A stretch of DNA of 64,000 nt from NCBI GenBank assembly GCA_958295815.1, contig OY282374.1, positions 578,856-642,855 on the forward strand, read 5' to 3'. The notes under the pieces are model-generated. The model was not told where the DNA came from, ran no database searches, and worked only from the letters and a program-made list of their open reading frames with translations. This document shows positions 17,266 to 25,950 of this stretch, one piece after another. Source of the DNA: Candidatus Poribacteria bacterium. Lineage in GTDB: Bacteria; Poribacteria; WGA-4E; WGA-3G. Made by a program: the position numbers and the translations under genes. How positions within the stretch are numbered: the stretch's first letter is position 1; each line of letters starts with the position of its first letter.

Positions 17266-17685
17266 TCATATCTGAACCAATTCAATCAAAATACCGTCTG
17301 GGTCCTTCGCACATACAACGCCTCCAGCGTCCGGAGCACTTATGGGTTCGGATAAGAATGCGACACCGTTCTGTTTTAGATTTTCGACGGTCGTTTGAAT
17401 ATCAGCAACGAAAAAGGTGAGCCAGCGGACCCCTGCCGAGAACTCGTCTGATGGTGTTGGCGGTGGCGATTCGATATCCATTAGTTTGATGAGCGTGTTA
17501 CCTGCCTTAAGCCGGACCTGTCGGAAACCGGTAGGTGCAAGCCCTACATTGCGTGCAAGCGCGTCCGGGATTTCCAGTTCCAGCACGATCTCCAGCCCTA
17601 ACTTGTTGTGATAGAAGTCCAGTGATTCGGCAAAATTGCTACAGGTGATAGCAATGTCTACAGTCGGATGTGATAAGGTTAGCAC
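17266..17685 (-). CDS. VOC (glyoxalase/bleomycin resistance/dioxygenase fold) protein
   Basis: 139 residues, a single VOC unit made of two beta-alpha-beta3 modules. The N-terminus (HPTVDIAITCSNFAESLDFYHNKLGLEIV) is typical, as is the ending DAGGVVCAKDPDGILIELVQ, where the last Glu is the usual metal ligand. A cytoplasmic metal-dependent lyase, isomerase or dioxygenase role is possible. The start is GTG at 17685 with AGGAGG ten bases upstream; that site overlaps the end of the metallo-beta-lactamase gene before it, so the two are coupled. Substrate unknown. Confidence 0.85.
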   Translation of the reverse strand: MLTLSHPTVDIAITCSNFAESLDFYHNKLGLEIVLELEIPDALARNVGLAPTGFRQVRLKAGNTLIKLMDIESPPPTPSDEFSAGVRWLTFFVADIQTTVENLKQNGVAFLSEPISAPDAGGVVCAKDPDGILIELVQI

Positions 17686-17691
17686 GGGTTT

Positions 17692-19521
17692 TTAACCTCC
17701 TGTGAGAACCAGGATTGCTTCTCGAAATTGACCGAGTGGATGCGCATTATAAGTCATTTCCATAGGCACGACAATTCGTCCCAATGTATCGCAGGACTGT
17801 GGAATGGGAATAGAAAAGTCGATGTGCCCATCTGTTTTCGGTGGAATGGTTGTTTCTGCGGGAGCAATCTCCGTGTCCCACGATGGCGGGAGAATCGGTT
17901 GAGCGATTGCTGTGCGTGGCTCAGATGAATGGTTCGTTATCTCCACGCGTAACTGTGCTGTTTCTCCGAGTGTGACTTCTTGCTCATAGGGGTAGCAGCG
18001 TACCCAATGTTCGTCCATGCCGTAATTGGCGTGGTCCCAAGGGAAGAGGGCAGTAAAGCACTTTTCCCGTTCGGCGAGTGTGTCCAGCATGCACTGGATT
18101 TCGGCATCGGTAAAATCGAATGCTGGATCGACATGGCAATTGAAAATATGTGTAGGTCTGAGTTGCTGAATCAGACGTAGACATTTTTCATAACCCACAT
18201 CCGCACCGAGTAGATTCCGATTGCCGGAACAGTAGTCGTCAATCCCTGCCATTGTGAAAGAATCCCCACCAAAAAACATCCGTACCCCGCGACCCTCAAC
18301 CAGTAGACCTCCATGATAATAGGTCTGACCCGGAAAATGATAGGCTGTCATTGTGAATTCATTCCACTGCCAAGAATCGCCATCACAGGTGATACGATCT
18401 ACTCGTGTGACAGCAGGTGAAATACAGGGGAGTCGGAAGCCGATTGGATTTGTGATGACTCGTGCGACGACTGAATCTGTTATTGTTTCACACGGGAAAG
18501 TCGTCTGAAATTCGGGGATGGCATCAACATGGTCATCATGGTAGTGCGTTACCCAAAACTGGGTGACCTCGGAAATTTCATTGTCTGCTTTCAACTGCTG
18601 AATCTGTTTGATTACATGCGGTGAACCGCAATCCATCACGAACGCCTCACCGTTTTCTGAGATGACGATCCATGTTGTGCCGAAGTGACGTAAGAATTCA
18701 GGAGGCGGCTTGCCATCTCGGATAGGCATATGTCCAGCGTGTCCCTCAAACGCCGCAAAGAGTTTTGGAAAGTAGTGTCGAAGGGCAGAAATTGAGACGT
18801 ATTTATCGTAGCAATACGCCAATTGGTGAAAGAGTCCGTCAATTGCCTTGTTAGGGTCTTCCATGACAACGCCATGCGTCGGAATGAGTGCTGTCGGCGA
18901 AGCAAGACGCACCTTTTCAAGGCTGTCTTTTAGTTCATCTCGCGCACCGAGAAATCCGTGATAGTCGCTTGTCTGTTGCCCCTTTTGTAAACTGTAGAGT
19001 TCCCATAACTTGCCTTCGTCATAGATGAGATCGCCGGAGAAAGCGAAGCGTTCACCATCAACGTCAATAAGATAAGTAACGCTCTCATCGGTATGTCCGG
19101 GCGTTTTAAGGACTTTCAGGGACGCTGGACCCCACTGAATCTGTGCACCTTCGGTGTATGTATCGTCCACGCGGATTGCATCGGCAAGCATGAGATTGTG
19201 TGGATGGTAGTTATAGAGGTGCCATCGGTACTGTGGATCGTTCCAAAAAGTGTCAATTTCGCTAAACCATGCTGCCTCTTCTGCTGGCACACCGACGCGA
19301 ACATCATCAGCTATCGGAAAACCTGATGTGTTATCGCGATGGTGGTGGGTGAAGAGAATCTGTTCAATATTGGTAATGCCAAGTTCTGCGAGTGTGGTGT
19401 GAAGGGTATCCCCACTCGGATCGATGAGGAGCGCGCGGTTTCCATCAAGAAGAATTCCTGTATTGACATGTCCGTGATGGACATATAGGTGATGACTGAG
19501 TTCGGAAAAGCCGGTTTGCAT
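17692..19521 (-). CDS. Protein with two tandem metallo-beta-lactamase domains and an Ig-like tail
   Basis: 609 residues, about twice the normal size. The first MBL fold has H59-x-H61-x-D63 in THHHRDN, then PGHTDESVTY, FSGDLIYD and PTHG. A second MBL fold begins near residue 285, with H326-x-H328-x-D330-H331 in THYHDDHVD, then HFPGQTYYHGG, FFGGDSF and FNCHVDP. Residues about 505-609 look like a beta-sandwich (LRVEITNHSSEPRTA). No signal peptide is visible, so a cytoplasmic hydrolase of a large or bridged substrate is possible. The VOC gene follows immediately. No strong ribosome site precedes the ATG. Confidence 0.85.
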   Translation of the reverse strand: MQTGFSELSHHLYVHHGHVNTGILLDGNRALLIDPSGDTLHTTLAELGITNIEQILFTHHHRDNTSGFPIADDVRVGVPAEEAAWFSEIDTFWNDPQYRWHLYNYHPHNLMLADAIRVDDTYTEGAQIQWGPASLKVLKTPGHTDESVTYLIDVDGERFAFSGDLIYDEGKLWELYSLQKGQQTSDYHGFLGARDELKDSLEKVRLASPTALIPTHGVVMEDPNKAIDGLFHQLAYCYDKYVSISALRHYFPKLFAAFEGHAGHMPIRDGKPPPEFLRHFGTTWIVISENGEAFVMDCGSPHVIKQIQQLKADNEISEVTQFWVTHYHDDHVDAIPEFQTTFPCETITDSVVARVITNPIGFRLPCISPAVTRVDRITCDGDSWQWNEFTMTAYHFPGQTYYHGGLLVEGRGVRMFFGGDSFTMAGIDDYCSGNRNLLGADVGYEKCLRLIQQLRPTHIFNCHVDPAFDFTDAEIQCMLDTLAEREKCFTALFPWDHANYGMDEHWVRCYPYEQEVTLGETAQLRVEITNHSSEPRTAIAQPILPPSWDTEIAPAETTIPPKTDGHIDFSIPIPQSCDTLGRIVVPMEMTYNAHPLGQFREAILVLTGG

Positions 19522-19644
19522 TTTTTAAACGATTGCCTTTGAGCATCGCTCCATTACATTACGCAATGGTTTCCGGTAAAGTTGGCAATCTCTTACAACC
19601 GAACGCATGTTCTCTACTTAGACGGAAACCGTTGTGGAATAAAA

Positions 19645-21033
19645 CTATGCCTCTGCGAATTGCGGTCTGCCGAGGGCATCTGTTCTGCCTTGGCGTTTGT
19701 AGTGTGGTAGATGCCCGCCTGCATCTGCTAAGATCCGTTCTTGTGCATGGGCAATCCGGTCTGCGCCTTGATCAGCAATATTGTGCTGACAGTCTATGTC
19801 TGCCTCAAGGTCAAACAACCGTACATCGTCCGCAAAGTCGACACTGGAGAAATACCAACTCTTCGCGTCTTTATACCAGACAGAGTTGACATAGCGACAG
19901 GTTAGATACTCACGCGACGTGAAACCACTTTTGCCCTCCACGAGGGGCAGTAGGCTCTGTCCCTGTATCTCACCTGCGGGTTCAACTTGGCTGGCTGCCA
20001 TGACAGTAGCGGGGACATCAAGTGTATAGACGAATTCATCGCAGGTCGTACCGGCGTTAACACCTGACGGATGGCTGACCATCATAGGAATGTCCATCGT
20101 GCCAGGATACATAAAGTTGGCGGGTTTCCCGGTCGCTTTGTCTGGATTCTCTGCGAAGTTTGTGCCGTGGTCTGCCAAGAAGATAATAAGTGTGTTTTCA
20201 CGCAGTCCAAGGCTATCAATGGTATCCACCAGTCTTCCGAACCATGTGTCTACAAGGGTTACCAAACCGGCGTAGTTGGCTTTTACGCTCGGCAACCGTT
20301 CTTCAAGTTCCTCATCGTTGAGTGAACCGTAGGGCAGGTTAAGGCAGATCGGTTCGCGGTCTTCACGCTTACCGTAGAGATCGTAGTAGTGGATCGGTGC
20401 CTCCCATGTTTCGTGCGGTGTGAATCCATCGACATAGAGGTAAAACGGTGTGTTTTTGTGGTTGTGTTCGACGAATTCGATAGCGGAGCGGAACAAGCGC
20501 GCGGCCGGCCACATTTCCTCCGGACGTTCGGGTTGAACATTCACAATATGTGCACGGACGCGTTCCGGATTTCCACGATAGCGTGAGAGTAAAGAGGGAT
20601 CGGCGTGTGCGCCACCTCGATACCTGTCCTCGGCTTGACCTCGGACGAATTCCCACTGCCGGAAGCCTCGCGTAAAATTCATACCCGGCACGAAATAGTG
20701 CGGGACATCGGCGAAGAAACCAGTATGATACCCGTTCTGGACAAGTGATTCAGCGATCGCAGGTTCATCGGAAGACATGGGCTGCCAACCAGGCGTATAG
20801 ACGTTATCCCACGGCACCGGTGTATAAGTGCTGAACGGGTAGGCGCGTCTGCCGGTGTGCAAGGTGCGGCGCGTCGGAATCGTCGGTAAACATTCTGGGT
20901 GAGCGTTCGTAAATCTGACGCTCTGTTCGGCAAATCGTGCCAAATTTGGTGTCCGAATCCAATCGTTGCCATAAGGGCTGAGATATGCCGTTCGCAGTGT
21001 ATCCGAAACAACTACGACTATGTTCAAACTCAT
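19645..21033 (-). CDS. Sulfatase-family (alkaline phosphatase superfamily) hydrolase with Thr at the nucleophile position
   Basis: 462 residues of the sulfatase fold: VVVSDTLRTAYLSPYG at the N-terminus with the metal Asp D11, and FLADHGTNF in the middle with further metal Asp and His ligands. The nucleophile motif of sulfatases, C/S-x-P-x-R followed by L-x-TG, aligns here with T51-I-P-T-R55-R-T-L-H-TGR. The formylglycine-forming Cys is thus replaced by Thr; C48 sits three residues earlier but out of register. Thr is the nucleophile in related phosphodiesterases, so this may be a phosphoester or phosphonate hydrolase, not a sulfatase. No signal peptide. GGAGG precedes the ATG. Confidence 0.85.
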   Translation of the reverse strand: MSLNIVVVVSDTLRTAYLSPYGNDWIRTPNLARFAEQSVRFTNAHPECLPTIPTRRTLHTGRRAYPFSTYTPVPWDNVYTPGWQPMSSDEPAIAESLVQNGYHTGFFADVPHYFVPGMNFTRGFRQWEFVRGQAEDRYRGGAHADPSLLSRYRGNPERVRAHIVNVQPERPEEMWPAARLFRSAIEFVEHNHKNTPFYLYVDGFTPHETWEAPIHYYDLYGKREDREPICLNLPYGSLNDEELEERLPSVKANYAGLVTLVDTWFGRLVDTIDSLGLRENTLIIFLADHGTNFAENPDKATGKPANFMYPGTMDIPMMVSHPSGVNAGTTCDEFVYTLDVPATVMAASQVEPAGEIQGQSLLPLVEGKSGFTSREYLTCRYVNSVWYKDAKSWYFSSVDFADDVRLFDLEADIDCQHNIADQGADRIAHAQERILADAGGHLPHYKRQGRTDALGRPQFAEA

Positions 21034-21170
21034 CTATGCTACCTCCACGTGGTAAAAAATGAAATTATCTTGTAAATTTTGGCGAATGCTAGCAGCCACG
21101 CAACAACGGCGCGTGGCGGTCCTGATAGATTAACCGTTCCTTGACCAAGGCACCTGAACGACACTTGGTG

Positions 21171-21479
21171 CTAGTTTAAAAGAGCGGAATAGTCAAAAAC
21201 GAGAACATCCTCAACGAGTGGACGAATATGCTCGCTCGCAACTTGACGATGAAATGGATGGGGCAGATAGGCATCACGTGCTGCTTCGTCTGTAAAACGG
21301 ACGATGAAACCGTACGCGTACCCCTGACTTTTCCCTTCAGGACTGTTATTCGTACCAGCAGTTATAGATTCAATGCCCGAAATTTCGTCAGCCATTCCCA
21401 AGAGGGCGTCAGATAGCGTCTCCAGCTGCGCTTCGGTGACCTCTGATTTTAGTTTGAGTAAGACGATGTGTTCAACCAT
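21171..21479 (-). CDS. Dabb (dimeric alpha-beta barrel, stress-responsive) protein
   Basis: 102 residues. Opens MVEHIVLLKLKSEVTEAQLETL and contains YGFIVRFTDEAARDAYLPHPFH, the hallmark of the Dabb family of ferredoxin-like dimers. Members act as small cyclases, decarboxylases or binding proteins; no catalytic assignment is possible here. AAGGAACTC precedes the ATG. It lies about 140 bases downstream of the sulfatase-family gene and may share its promoter or be independent. It is divergent from the secreted protein at 21617. Confidence 0.85.
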   Translation of the reverse strand: MVEHIVLLKLKSEVTEAQLETLSDALLGMADEISGIESITAGTNNSPEGKSQGYAYGFIVRFTDEAARDAYLPHPFHRQVASEHIRPLVEDVLVFDYSALLN

Positions 21480-21512
21480 TATGAGTTCCTTTTTCTGTAG
21501 CGAGAATTTGTC

Positions 21513-21541
21513 TTGATAAAGTAAAAAAAATGTTGTATAAT
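21513..21541 (+). promoter_or_regulatory. Sigma70-type promoter for the small secreted protein
   Basis: TTGATA (21513-21518), 17 bases, and a perfect TATAAT (21536-21541), about 76 bases before the chosen ATG at 21617. This supports the later start, because the longer frame would begin upstream of the -10 end. Confidence 0.6.
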
Positions 21542-21616
21542 TGTAAGTATGACATAAATGTTGTTTTTTTTCAAGTGTTCACGAGATTGCAAACGAAATT
21601 AAAAGGAGTATCAAAG

Positions 21617-22201
21617 ATGAGACAGGTTTATGTTTGTATGGCTCTGCTGTTTATTGCAGCTACGCTCATTGCCTTCACTGCCGATGGAGTTGTGGTCACA
21701 GATATAGAGGATAACAAGGGTGGTGCCTATGAGGCTGTTGAGTTGGAAGAAGGCGGGAAATTTTTCCACGATAGGGACTATACAATTACGAATATCCCGA
21801 AAGACTTTCTCGGATTTACCCAAGTTTCGACATCAGCAGATTGTCCCGGCGGACAAGACTATAAGTTAACGTTTAACATTGACCGACCCGCCTATGTCTA
21901 CCAAGCATGGGATAGCCGACACACACGACCGGAAGACCGTGGACAAGATCCGAAAGGCTGGTTTACAGACGCGTACACCGATACAGAAGAAATACTGATG
22001 CTTGATGCGCCACATGCACCAACCGAGTATTTCATCTATAAATCCAATGAACCCTACGATGGGACGGTGGAACTGCTCGGTATTGACGAGGTTATTGGAG
22101 ACCCAGTCCTCATGTGGACTATCTTCCTTGAAGAAGGTGTCCTCCCCGTGGATCCGACTGGGAATCTAACCACAACTTGGGGTGAAATCAAATCGGATTA
22201 G
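21617..22201 (+). CDS. Small secreted protein with C-terminal TTWGxIK motif
   Basis: 194 residues from the ATG at 21617, which has AAAGGAG before it. Signal peptide MRQVYVCMALLFIAATLIAF. The mature part is beta-rich and aromatic (RPAYVYQAWDSRH, DYKLTFNIDRP), with no recognised domain. The ending VDPTGNLTTTWGEIKSD matches the ending of the LamG protein at 24971 (VDPVNKLATTWGRIKNH), while the rest of the two proteins is unlike. This suggests a shared C-terminal localisation or anchoring signal. It forms a single-gene unit with its own promoter and a strong terminator. Confidence 0.75.
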   Translation: MRQVYVCMALLFIAATLIAFTADGVVVTDIEDNKGGAYEAVELEEGGKFFHDRDYTITNIPKDFLGFTQVSTSADCPGGQDYKLTFNIDRPAYVYQAWDSRHTRPEDRGQDPKGWFTDAYTDTEEILMLDAPHAPTEYFIYKSNEPYDGTVELLGIDEVIGDPVLMWTIFLEEGVLPVDPTGNLTTTWGEIKSD

Positions 22202-22230
22202 CAGTGCTATCGTTGAAACAGAACTCTATC

Positions 22231-22264
22231 AAAGGCGGACTATCTGTCCGCTTTTTATTTTTTA
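22231..22264 (+). terminator. Strong intrinsic terminator
   Basis: GCGGAC (22235-22240) pairs with GTCCGC (22246-22251) over a 5-base loop and is followed by TTTTTATTTTTT. It ends the secreted-protein gene 30 bases upstream. Confidence 0.85.
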
Positions 22265-22401
22265 ATAACGTGAGTTTGAGAATAAAAATGCTTAGTCATA
22301 GGTTGGGTTGAGCGGAAGCGTACCAATCTCTGTGCTTATACTGGAGCACCTGATTTTTATCTCTCCTTGGTATACGCAAAAATAGCGAAACCCAACAATC
22401 A

Positions 22402-22644
22402 CTAATAGATAATGCATGCACCACCGGCACAGACACTTCCCGTTTTCTGTGTTACATCACCGGCGACGTTATCTGCTTCGCTTGCCTCAAATTCTGTGAT
22501 CAGGGACGTCGCTTTTTCTGTTGGTTCTGATAGACTGAGCTGAAGGGTGTCGCTTTGTGTGAAAGACACGGTGCATCCTGAAAATACAATCGCGATGCAG
22601 AGAAAGCTCAGCAACAAAATTACAGAAACTGGTCTGTTTTTCAT
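22402..22644 (-). CDS. Small lipoprotein with CxxxxC tail
   Basis: 80 residues from the ATG at 22644; a GAGGT ribosome site lies upstream. The N-terminus MKNRPVSVILLLSFLCIAIVFSGC is a signal peptide with a good lipobox (FSGC). The mature part is acidic and Ser/Thr-rich and ends GSVCAGGACIIY, giving a close pair of cysteines. It is anchored in the inner or outer membrane. Last gene of the LamG / selenoprotein / DUF362 operon, four bases after the DUF362 stop. Function unknown; the cysteine pair could be a redox substrate of the selenoprotein, by inference only. Confidence 0.65.
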   Translation of the reverse strand: MKNRPVSVILLLSFLCIAIVFSGCTVSFTQSDTLQLSLSEPTEKATSLITEFEASEADNVAGDVTQKTGSVCAGGACIIY

Positions 22645-22648
22645 CTTG

Positions 22649-23773
22649 TTAAACCTCGATTCTTTGAAGATCCGCTTCATCAAGTGTGTTTGTACCTAAA
22701 CCGAGTGCACTCGCTGTGCTGATATGATTCGAGAACTTAGACACAGAATCTAACTCCATCTCCTCGCGTTTCTGATTGACGGTCTGAAGGACCAGCACGT
22801 CAAGGATAACAGGGTCTGTACTAACAAAGAGGCTCCCGTATTTCCATGCACTTTCCGCATGATATGTTGGTCCCTTATCGAAGGAAGCAACTAAGCCGTC
22901 GACGATATTTAGAACCAACTTCTCTCTCAGCACCTTATGTTCCAAAATCTCAGCGATAGCAGGATTACAGTAGAGCGGTTTTCCGTGGAACCTACGTGTG
23001 TTATCAACGCTTCCGAATGCGAGGTTCTTTAAGCACCCACTCACCCCCGCCATTTCATGGTGTTTCAAAACAGGGACATTAATCAGCACATCAACCATTT
23101 GCGAGACGATTCGAGAGTACCGAGAGAGGGTGCTTTCATTTTCTCGACGGGTGATGCTGTCCTTTTCGCTTTCGTAAAACACTTCATCATCATATCCGAC
23201 ACCTTCTGTGTCAGAGGCGAAAGTTCGGACATCCCCTTCATCTTGCCTGATGGGGTAACCGGCGTTCAAGAGGTGTTCTTCAAATCGGTCCCAAATGATA
23301 ATCTGTTTGCGAAGAACACCCGCGCTGTATAACCCTTCAATGATTTTGTCAACAATGATAGCGTGTGTACTAAGTTCAGGACCGGCAAGTGGATTGATTT
23401 TTATACCAACAATATCGTCTGGTAGGACGATATCTCGCCACGCCTCTTTAGCGGAGGTACGTCCAGTTAGTTTCATCATCGCCTGATCCATCAGCTCACT
23501 GACCACATCTTCGTTGAGTTGGTCGTCTGTCCATACCTCTTTACCGACCGCTTCAACAACCGGTGTAAGAGGGACTGCTTGTGTAGCGTCTGGTTGTAAT
23601 TGCCCACTACTGAGCTGCGCGAAGGCTGGAAGTGTACTCAGAGCACCACCGATCCCGCCGACACCGACAGCAAGCCGATTTAAGAACTGTCGGCGGTTAA
23701 GTTTGTCTCGAAGCTGTTCTGCTTCTTGACTGTCCGCAATAATGTTTGATATGACTGGATCGTAAGATTTCAT
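22649..23773 (-). CDS. DUF362 family protein with Tat-type signal
   Basis: 374 residues. A twin-arginine motif (NRRQFLNRLAVGVGGIGGA) near residues 26-45 predicts Tat export, so a cofactor may be loaded before transport. The rest fits the DUF362 family: VGIKINPLAGPELSTH, INVPVLKHHEMAGVSGCLKNLAFGSV and LNIVDGLV. Many DUF362 proteins are linked to iron-sulfur clusters, but the CxxC ferredoxin motifs are not present here. Its ATG overlaps the stop of the selenoprotein by one base (TAATG), so translation is coupled. Reaction unknown. Confidence 0.8.
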   Translation of the reverse strand: MKSYDPVISNIIADSQEAEQLRDKLNRRQFLNRLAVGVGGIGGALSTLPAFAQLSSGQLQPDATQAVPLTPVVEAVGKEVWTDDQLNEDVVSELMDQAMMKLTGRTSAKEAWRDIVLPDDIVGIKINPLAGPELSTHAIIVDKIIEGLYSAGVLRKQIIIWDRFEEHLLNAGYPIRQDEGDVRTFASDTEGVGYDDEVFYESEKDSITRRENESTLSRYSRIVSQMVDVLINVPVLKHHEMAGVSGCLKNLAFGSVDNTRRFHGKPLYCNPAIAEILEHKVLREKLVLNIVDGLVASFDKGPTYHAESAWKYGSLFVSTDPVILDVLVLQTVNQKREEMELDSVSKFSNHISTASALGLGTNTLDEADLQRIEV

Positions 23774-24960
23774 TAAAGTTTGCCCAATTCTGTAAGGATT
23801 TGTGCCGTCGGAATCCGCACCGCTACACCATCAAGCGATTTCCAAGTGATTGTTCCGTCCTTCTTGAGGACATAAGATGCCGGACGCGCGATCCTCTTAT
23901 TACCCGGATTAACAACATTGTAATCGGCAATAGTCTTCACATCTGGATCCGATAACACAACGAATTTGAGTCCTTGGTTTTGAACGTTCTGTTTGGTTGC
24001 TGCTTTGGCATCGGAACTGATCGCGATGAGTTCAGCACCCGCTGCTTGGATCGCTGCATAGTTCTTTTGCAACTCAACGAGTTGCCCTCTGCAGAACGGT
24101 CACCAGACACCGCGGAAGAAAACGAGTACCACCTTTTTGTTGCCGATATAATCGGCGAGTGTATGCGCTTTGCCATTGCCATCAGATAATTCAAAGTCAG
24201 GGGCTTTGCTTCCGAGGCTTAAACCTTGACCTGGATCCAATTCCTCTGCTTCAAGCTGGGGGATGAGTTTGAGGTCGAGTTCAAATGTCTCGGACGCTGG
24301 TATGGGTTGTACCGCTACTTCGGTGTTTTCATAACTCGCGTGTTCGATTTTCAAGCTAAAGGCTTGCTCTACTGGCAGGTTTTCAAAGGTGAAAACGCCT
24401 GCGTCTGTTGTTAGTGCTTCGTAAACTTTGCCTGATTTGTCAGTAAGTTGTAGATGTACCCCGGGGATGGGTGCGCCAGTTGCTACATCGGTTAAAATCC
24501 CTTGTAGATGTGAGACCGGTTGCTCCAATGCCACAAGAGCGATTTTATCGAGTGAGATGCCCTGATCCGCGATGACGGTGACAATCAGTTCCTTCGTTTG
24601 GTAACCCTTCGCTGAAACCTGGAGCGTGTAGTCCCCTATTTCGGCCTCTTTAATGTGATAGTTTCCAACTCCAGATCCAGATATGGTTGAGGAGGAAATT
24701 GCTATCGAAGACCCAGCCTGCCGGACCGACTTTACACCGTCCATCGTAAATTCCATTTGTGCAAGGAGTTGCCCCGCCTTTAGCAAGCGCATATAGACGG
24801 TTTCGCCTTCTATTATTTCGACTGTGCCAGAAAAAGCACCCGTCGCGGTAGTTTCAACTACAAGGGTGTCCCCCGTTTCCTCGACAGTGCTATCTGTTCC
24901 GCAGTTTAGTCCCGCAAACAGCAAGAGTGCTAAAGCGAGACATACTTGTATCTGTTTCAT
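23773..24960 (-). CDS. Peroxiredoxin/thioredoxin-like selenoprotein with carboxypeptidase-regulatory-like domains (UGA = Sec287)
   Basis: Read as one gene of 395 residues through an in-frame TGA at 24102-24100. Residues 1-20 are a signal or lipoprotein peptide (LALALLLFAGLNC). Residues about 40-240 hold beta-sandwich repeats, including a carboxypeptidase-regulatory-like unit (LQGILTDVATGAPIPGVHLQLTD). Residues about 250-395 are an AhpC/TSA fold: LGSKAPDFELSDGNGKAHTL, VVLVFFRGVW, then U-P-F-C-RGQLVELQKN, and later FVVLSDPDVKTIADYNV and RPASYVLKKDGTI. Relatives have CPFC at this place, so the TGA exactly replaces the catalytic cysteine, and the frame and homology continue without a gap. A hairpin follows the UGA. 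It lies ten bases after the LamG stop and overlaps DUF362 by one base. A plain nonsense mutation is the alternative. Confidence 0.85.
24061..24102 (-). promoter_or_regulatory. Predicted bacterial SECIS element after the UGA of the peroxiredoxin-like gene
   Basis: In the mRNA, GCAACUC and GAGUUGC form a perfect 7-bp stem with a GUU loop (loop at 24078-24076). The outer arms GUUCU and AGAAC add five pairs across an internal loop of seven and three bases. The loop starts 21 bases after the UGA and has G first, as in known bacterial SECIS hairpins. Confidence 0.7.
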
Positions 24961-24970
24961 GATTTTTCCT

Positions 24971-25768
24971 TTAGTGATTTTTAATTCTGCCCCACGTCGT
25001 CGCCAGTTTATTCACAGGGTCAACTGCTGCAGCGGTTTCGACCCCGTTGTCCATAAGAGAATCCATATCCTCTTCTTCTAAGGCGACGTTGAAGAGGGCG
25101 ACATCGTCAATGATGCCTGCAGTGTACCGGTCATAGTGCCGTCCGATATGAAATACCCCTTCACTGGTGCCGTATCCATCTTTTTTATTGAAATCAACCT
25201 CGGCTTCCATTTTGCCGTCCACCCATATTGATGCTTTACCGCTCGAAGCATCGGCGCGTCCAGCAATGAAGTGCCATTTGTCGTCAGCAATAGGTGTGGT
25301 GCCGTGCGCCGGAAAACTGGTTGAAGCACTATCGCGCAAATACAGACTTACGGTGTTTTTAGATCCATTGTCCCAGATAAGATACCACGGCAACACCTGT
25401 GATGTATCCTCATAGTTTTTCCCGACGAGCGAACCACCGACCTTGTCACCCTTAAAGTAGAGCGTAATTGTGAAAGAGACTCCCGCTTTAAACCCGACGG
25501 TATTTGAGTGTGGAACTTCAACCCAATTGCCAGCACCATCAAATTCGAGAGCTTTGCCAAATTTTCCATCTACCCATTTTGCGCCGTGGATCTCACCGTC
25601 ATTTCCGTGTTCTGACGAATCGGTGGCGACTCCGCCTTTCCCTTCGTCAAAGAGCCACATTCCCGTAATATTCTTCGGGTCAATATCAGCCAGACTCGGA
25701 AGTGCTATCAATAAGAATGCTACCATAAAACTCGCGAGCGTTATTTGCACACTTTTAAACAAAGCCAT
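24971..25768 (-). CDS. Secreted LamG / concanavalin A-like lectin domain protein
   Basis: 265 residues from the ATG at 25768, which follows GGAGG; the longer TTG-type start is rejected. Signal peptide ALFKSVQITLASFMVAFLL with cleavage near SLADI. Residues about 30-245 are one LamG-like jelly roll: GMWLFDEGKGGVATDSSEHGNDG, LEFDGAGNWVEVPHS, DKWHFIAGRADASSGKASIWVDG and IIDDVALFNVAL. It ends with the TTWGRIKNH motif shared with the protein at 21617. It is exported, probably surface-bound, and likely to bind a glycan or protein ligand. First gene of the operon carrying the selenoprotein. Confidence 0.85.
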   Translation of the reverse strand: MALFKSVQITLASFMVAFLLIALPSLADIDPKNITGMWLFDEGKGGVATDSSEHGNDGEIHGAKWVDGKFGKALEFDGAGNWVEVPHSNTVGFKAGVSFTITLYFKGDKVGGSLVGKNYEDTSQVLPWYLIWDNGSKNTVSLYLRDSASTSFPAHGTTPIADDKWHFIAGRADASSGKASIWVDGKMEAEVDFNKKDGYGTSEGVFHIGRHYDRYTAGIIDDVALFNVALEEEDMDSLMDNGVETAAAVDPVNKLATTWGRIKNH

Positions 25769-25950
25769 TGTAGTTCCTCCTAAAAATCGCCGTTGGTTCA
25801 CAATATAGATAAGCTAAGCAATTTCTATGCCATCCGTTTTTCTGCCTCAAGGGTGGGGTTTTGCACGAAACAGAACAATTCTCATTCCAGCATGCCCAAA
25901 AAGGGGCAATTACAGGTAGTTGAAATATCGGATACACGCTTTCGCCTTAT

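Noticed and set aside
17113..17355. 80-codon open frame after the WD40 terminator
   Set aside because: It overlaps the VOC gene and the IS605-like hairpin and has no ribosome site.
23773..24072. Separate small peroxiredoxin-like gene starting with TTG
   Set aside because: It is the second half of the selenoprotein: the frame is continuous through a single TGA at the catalytic position, and the TTG is an internal Leu codon of the SECIS stem.
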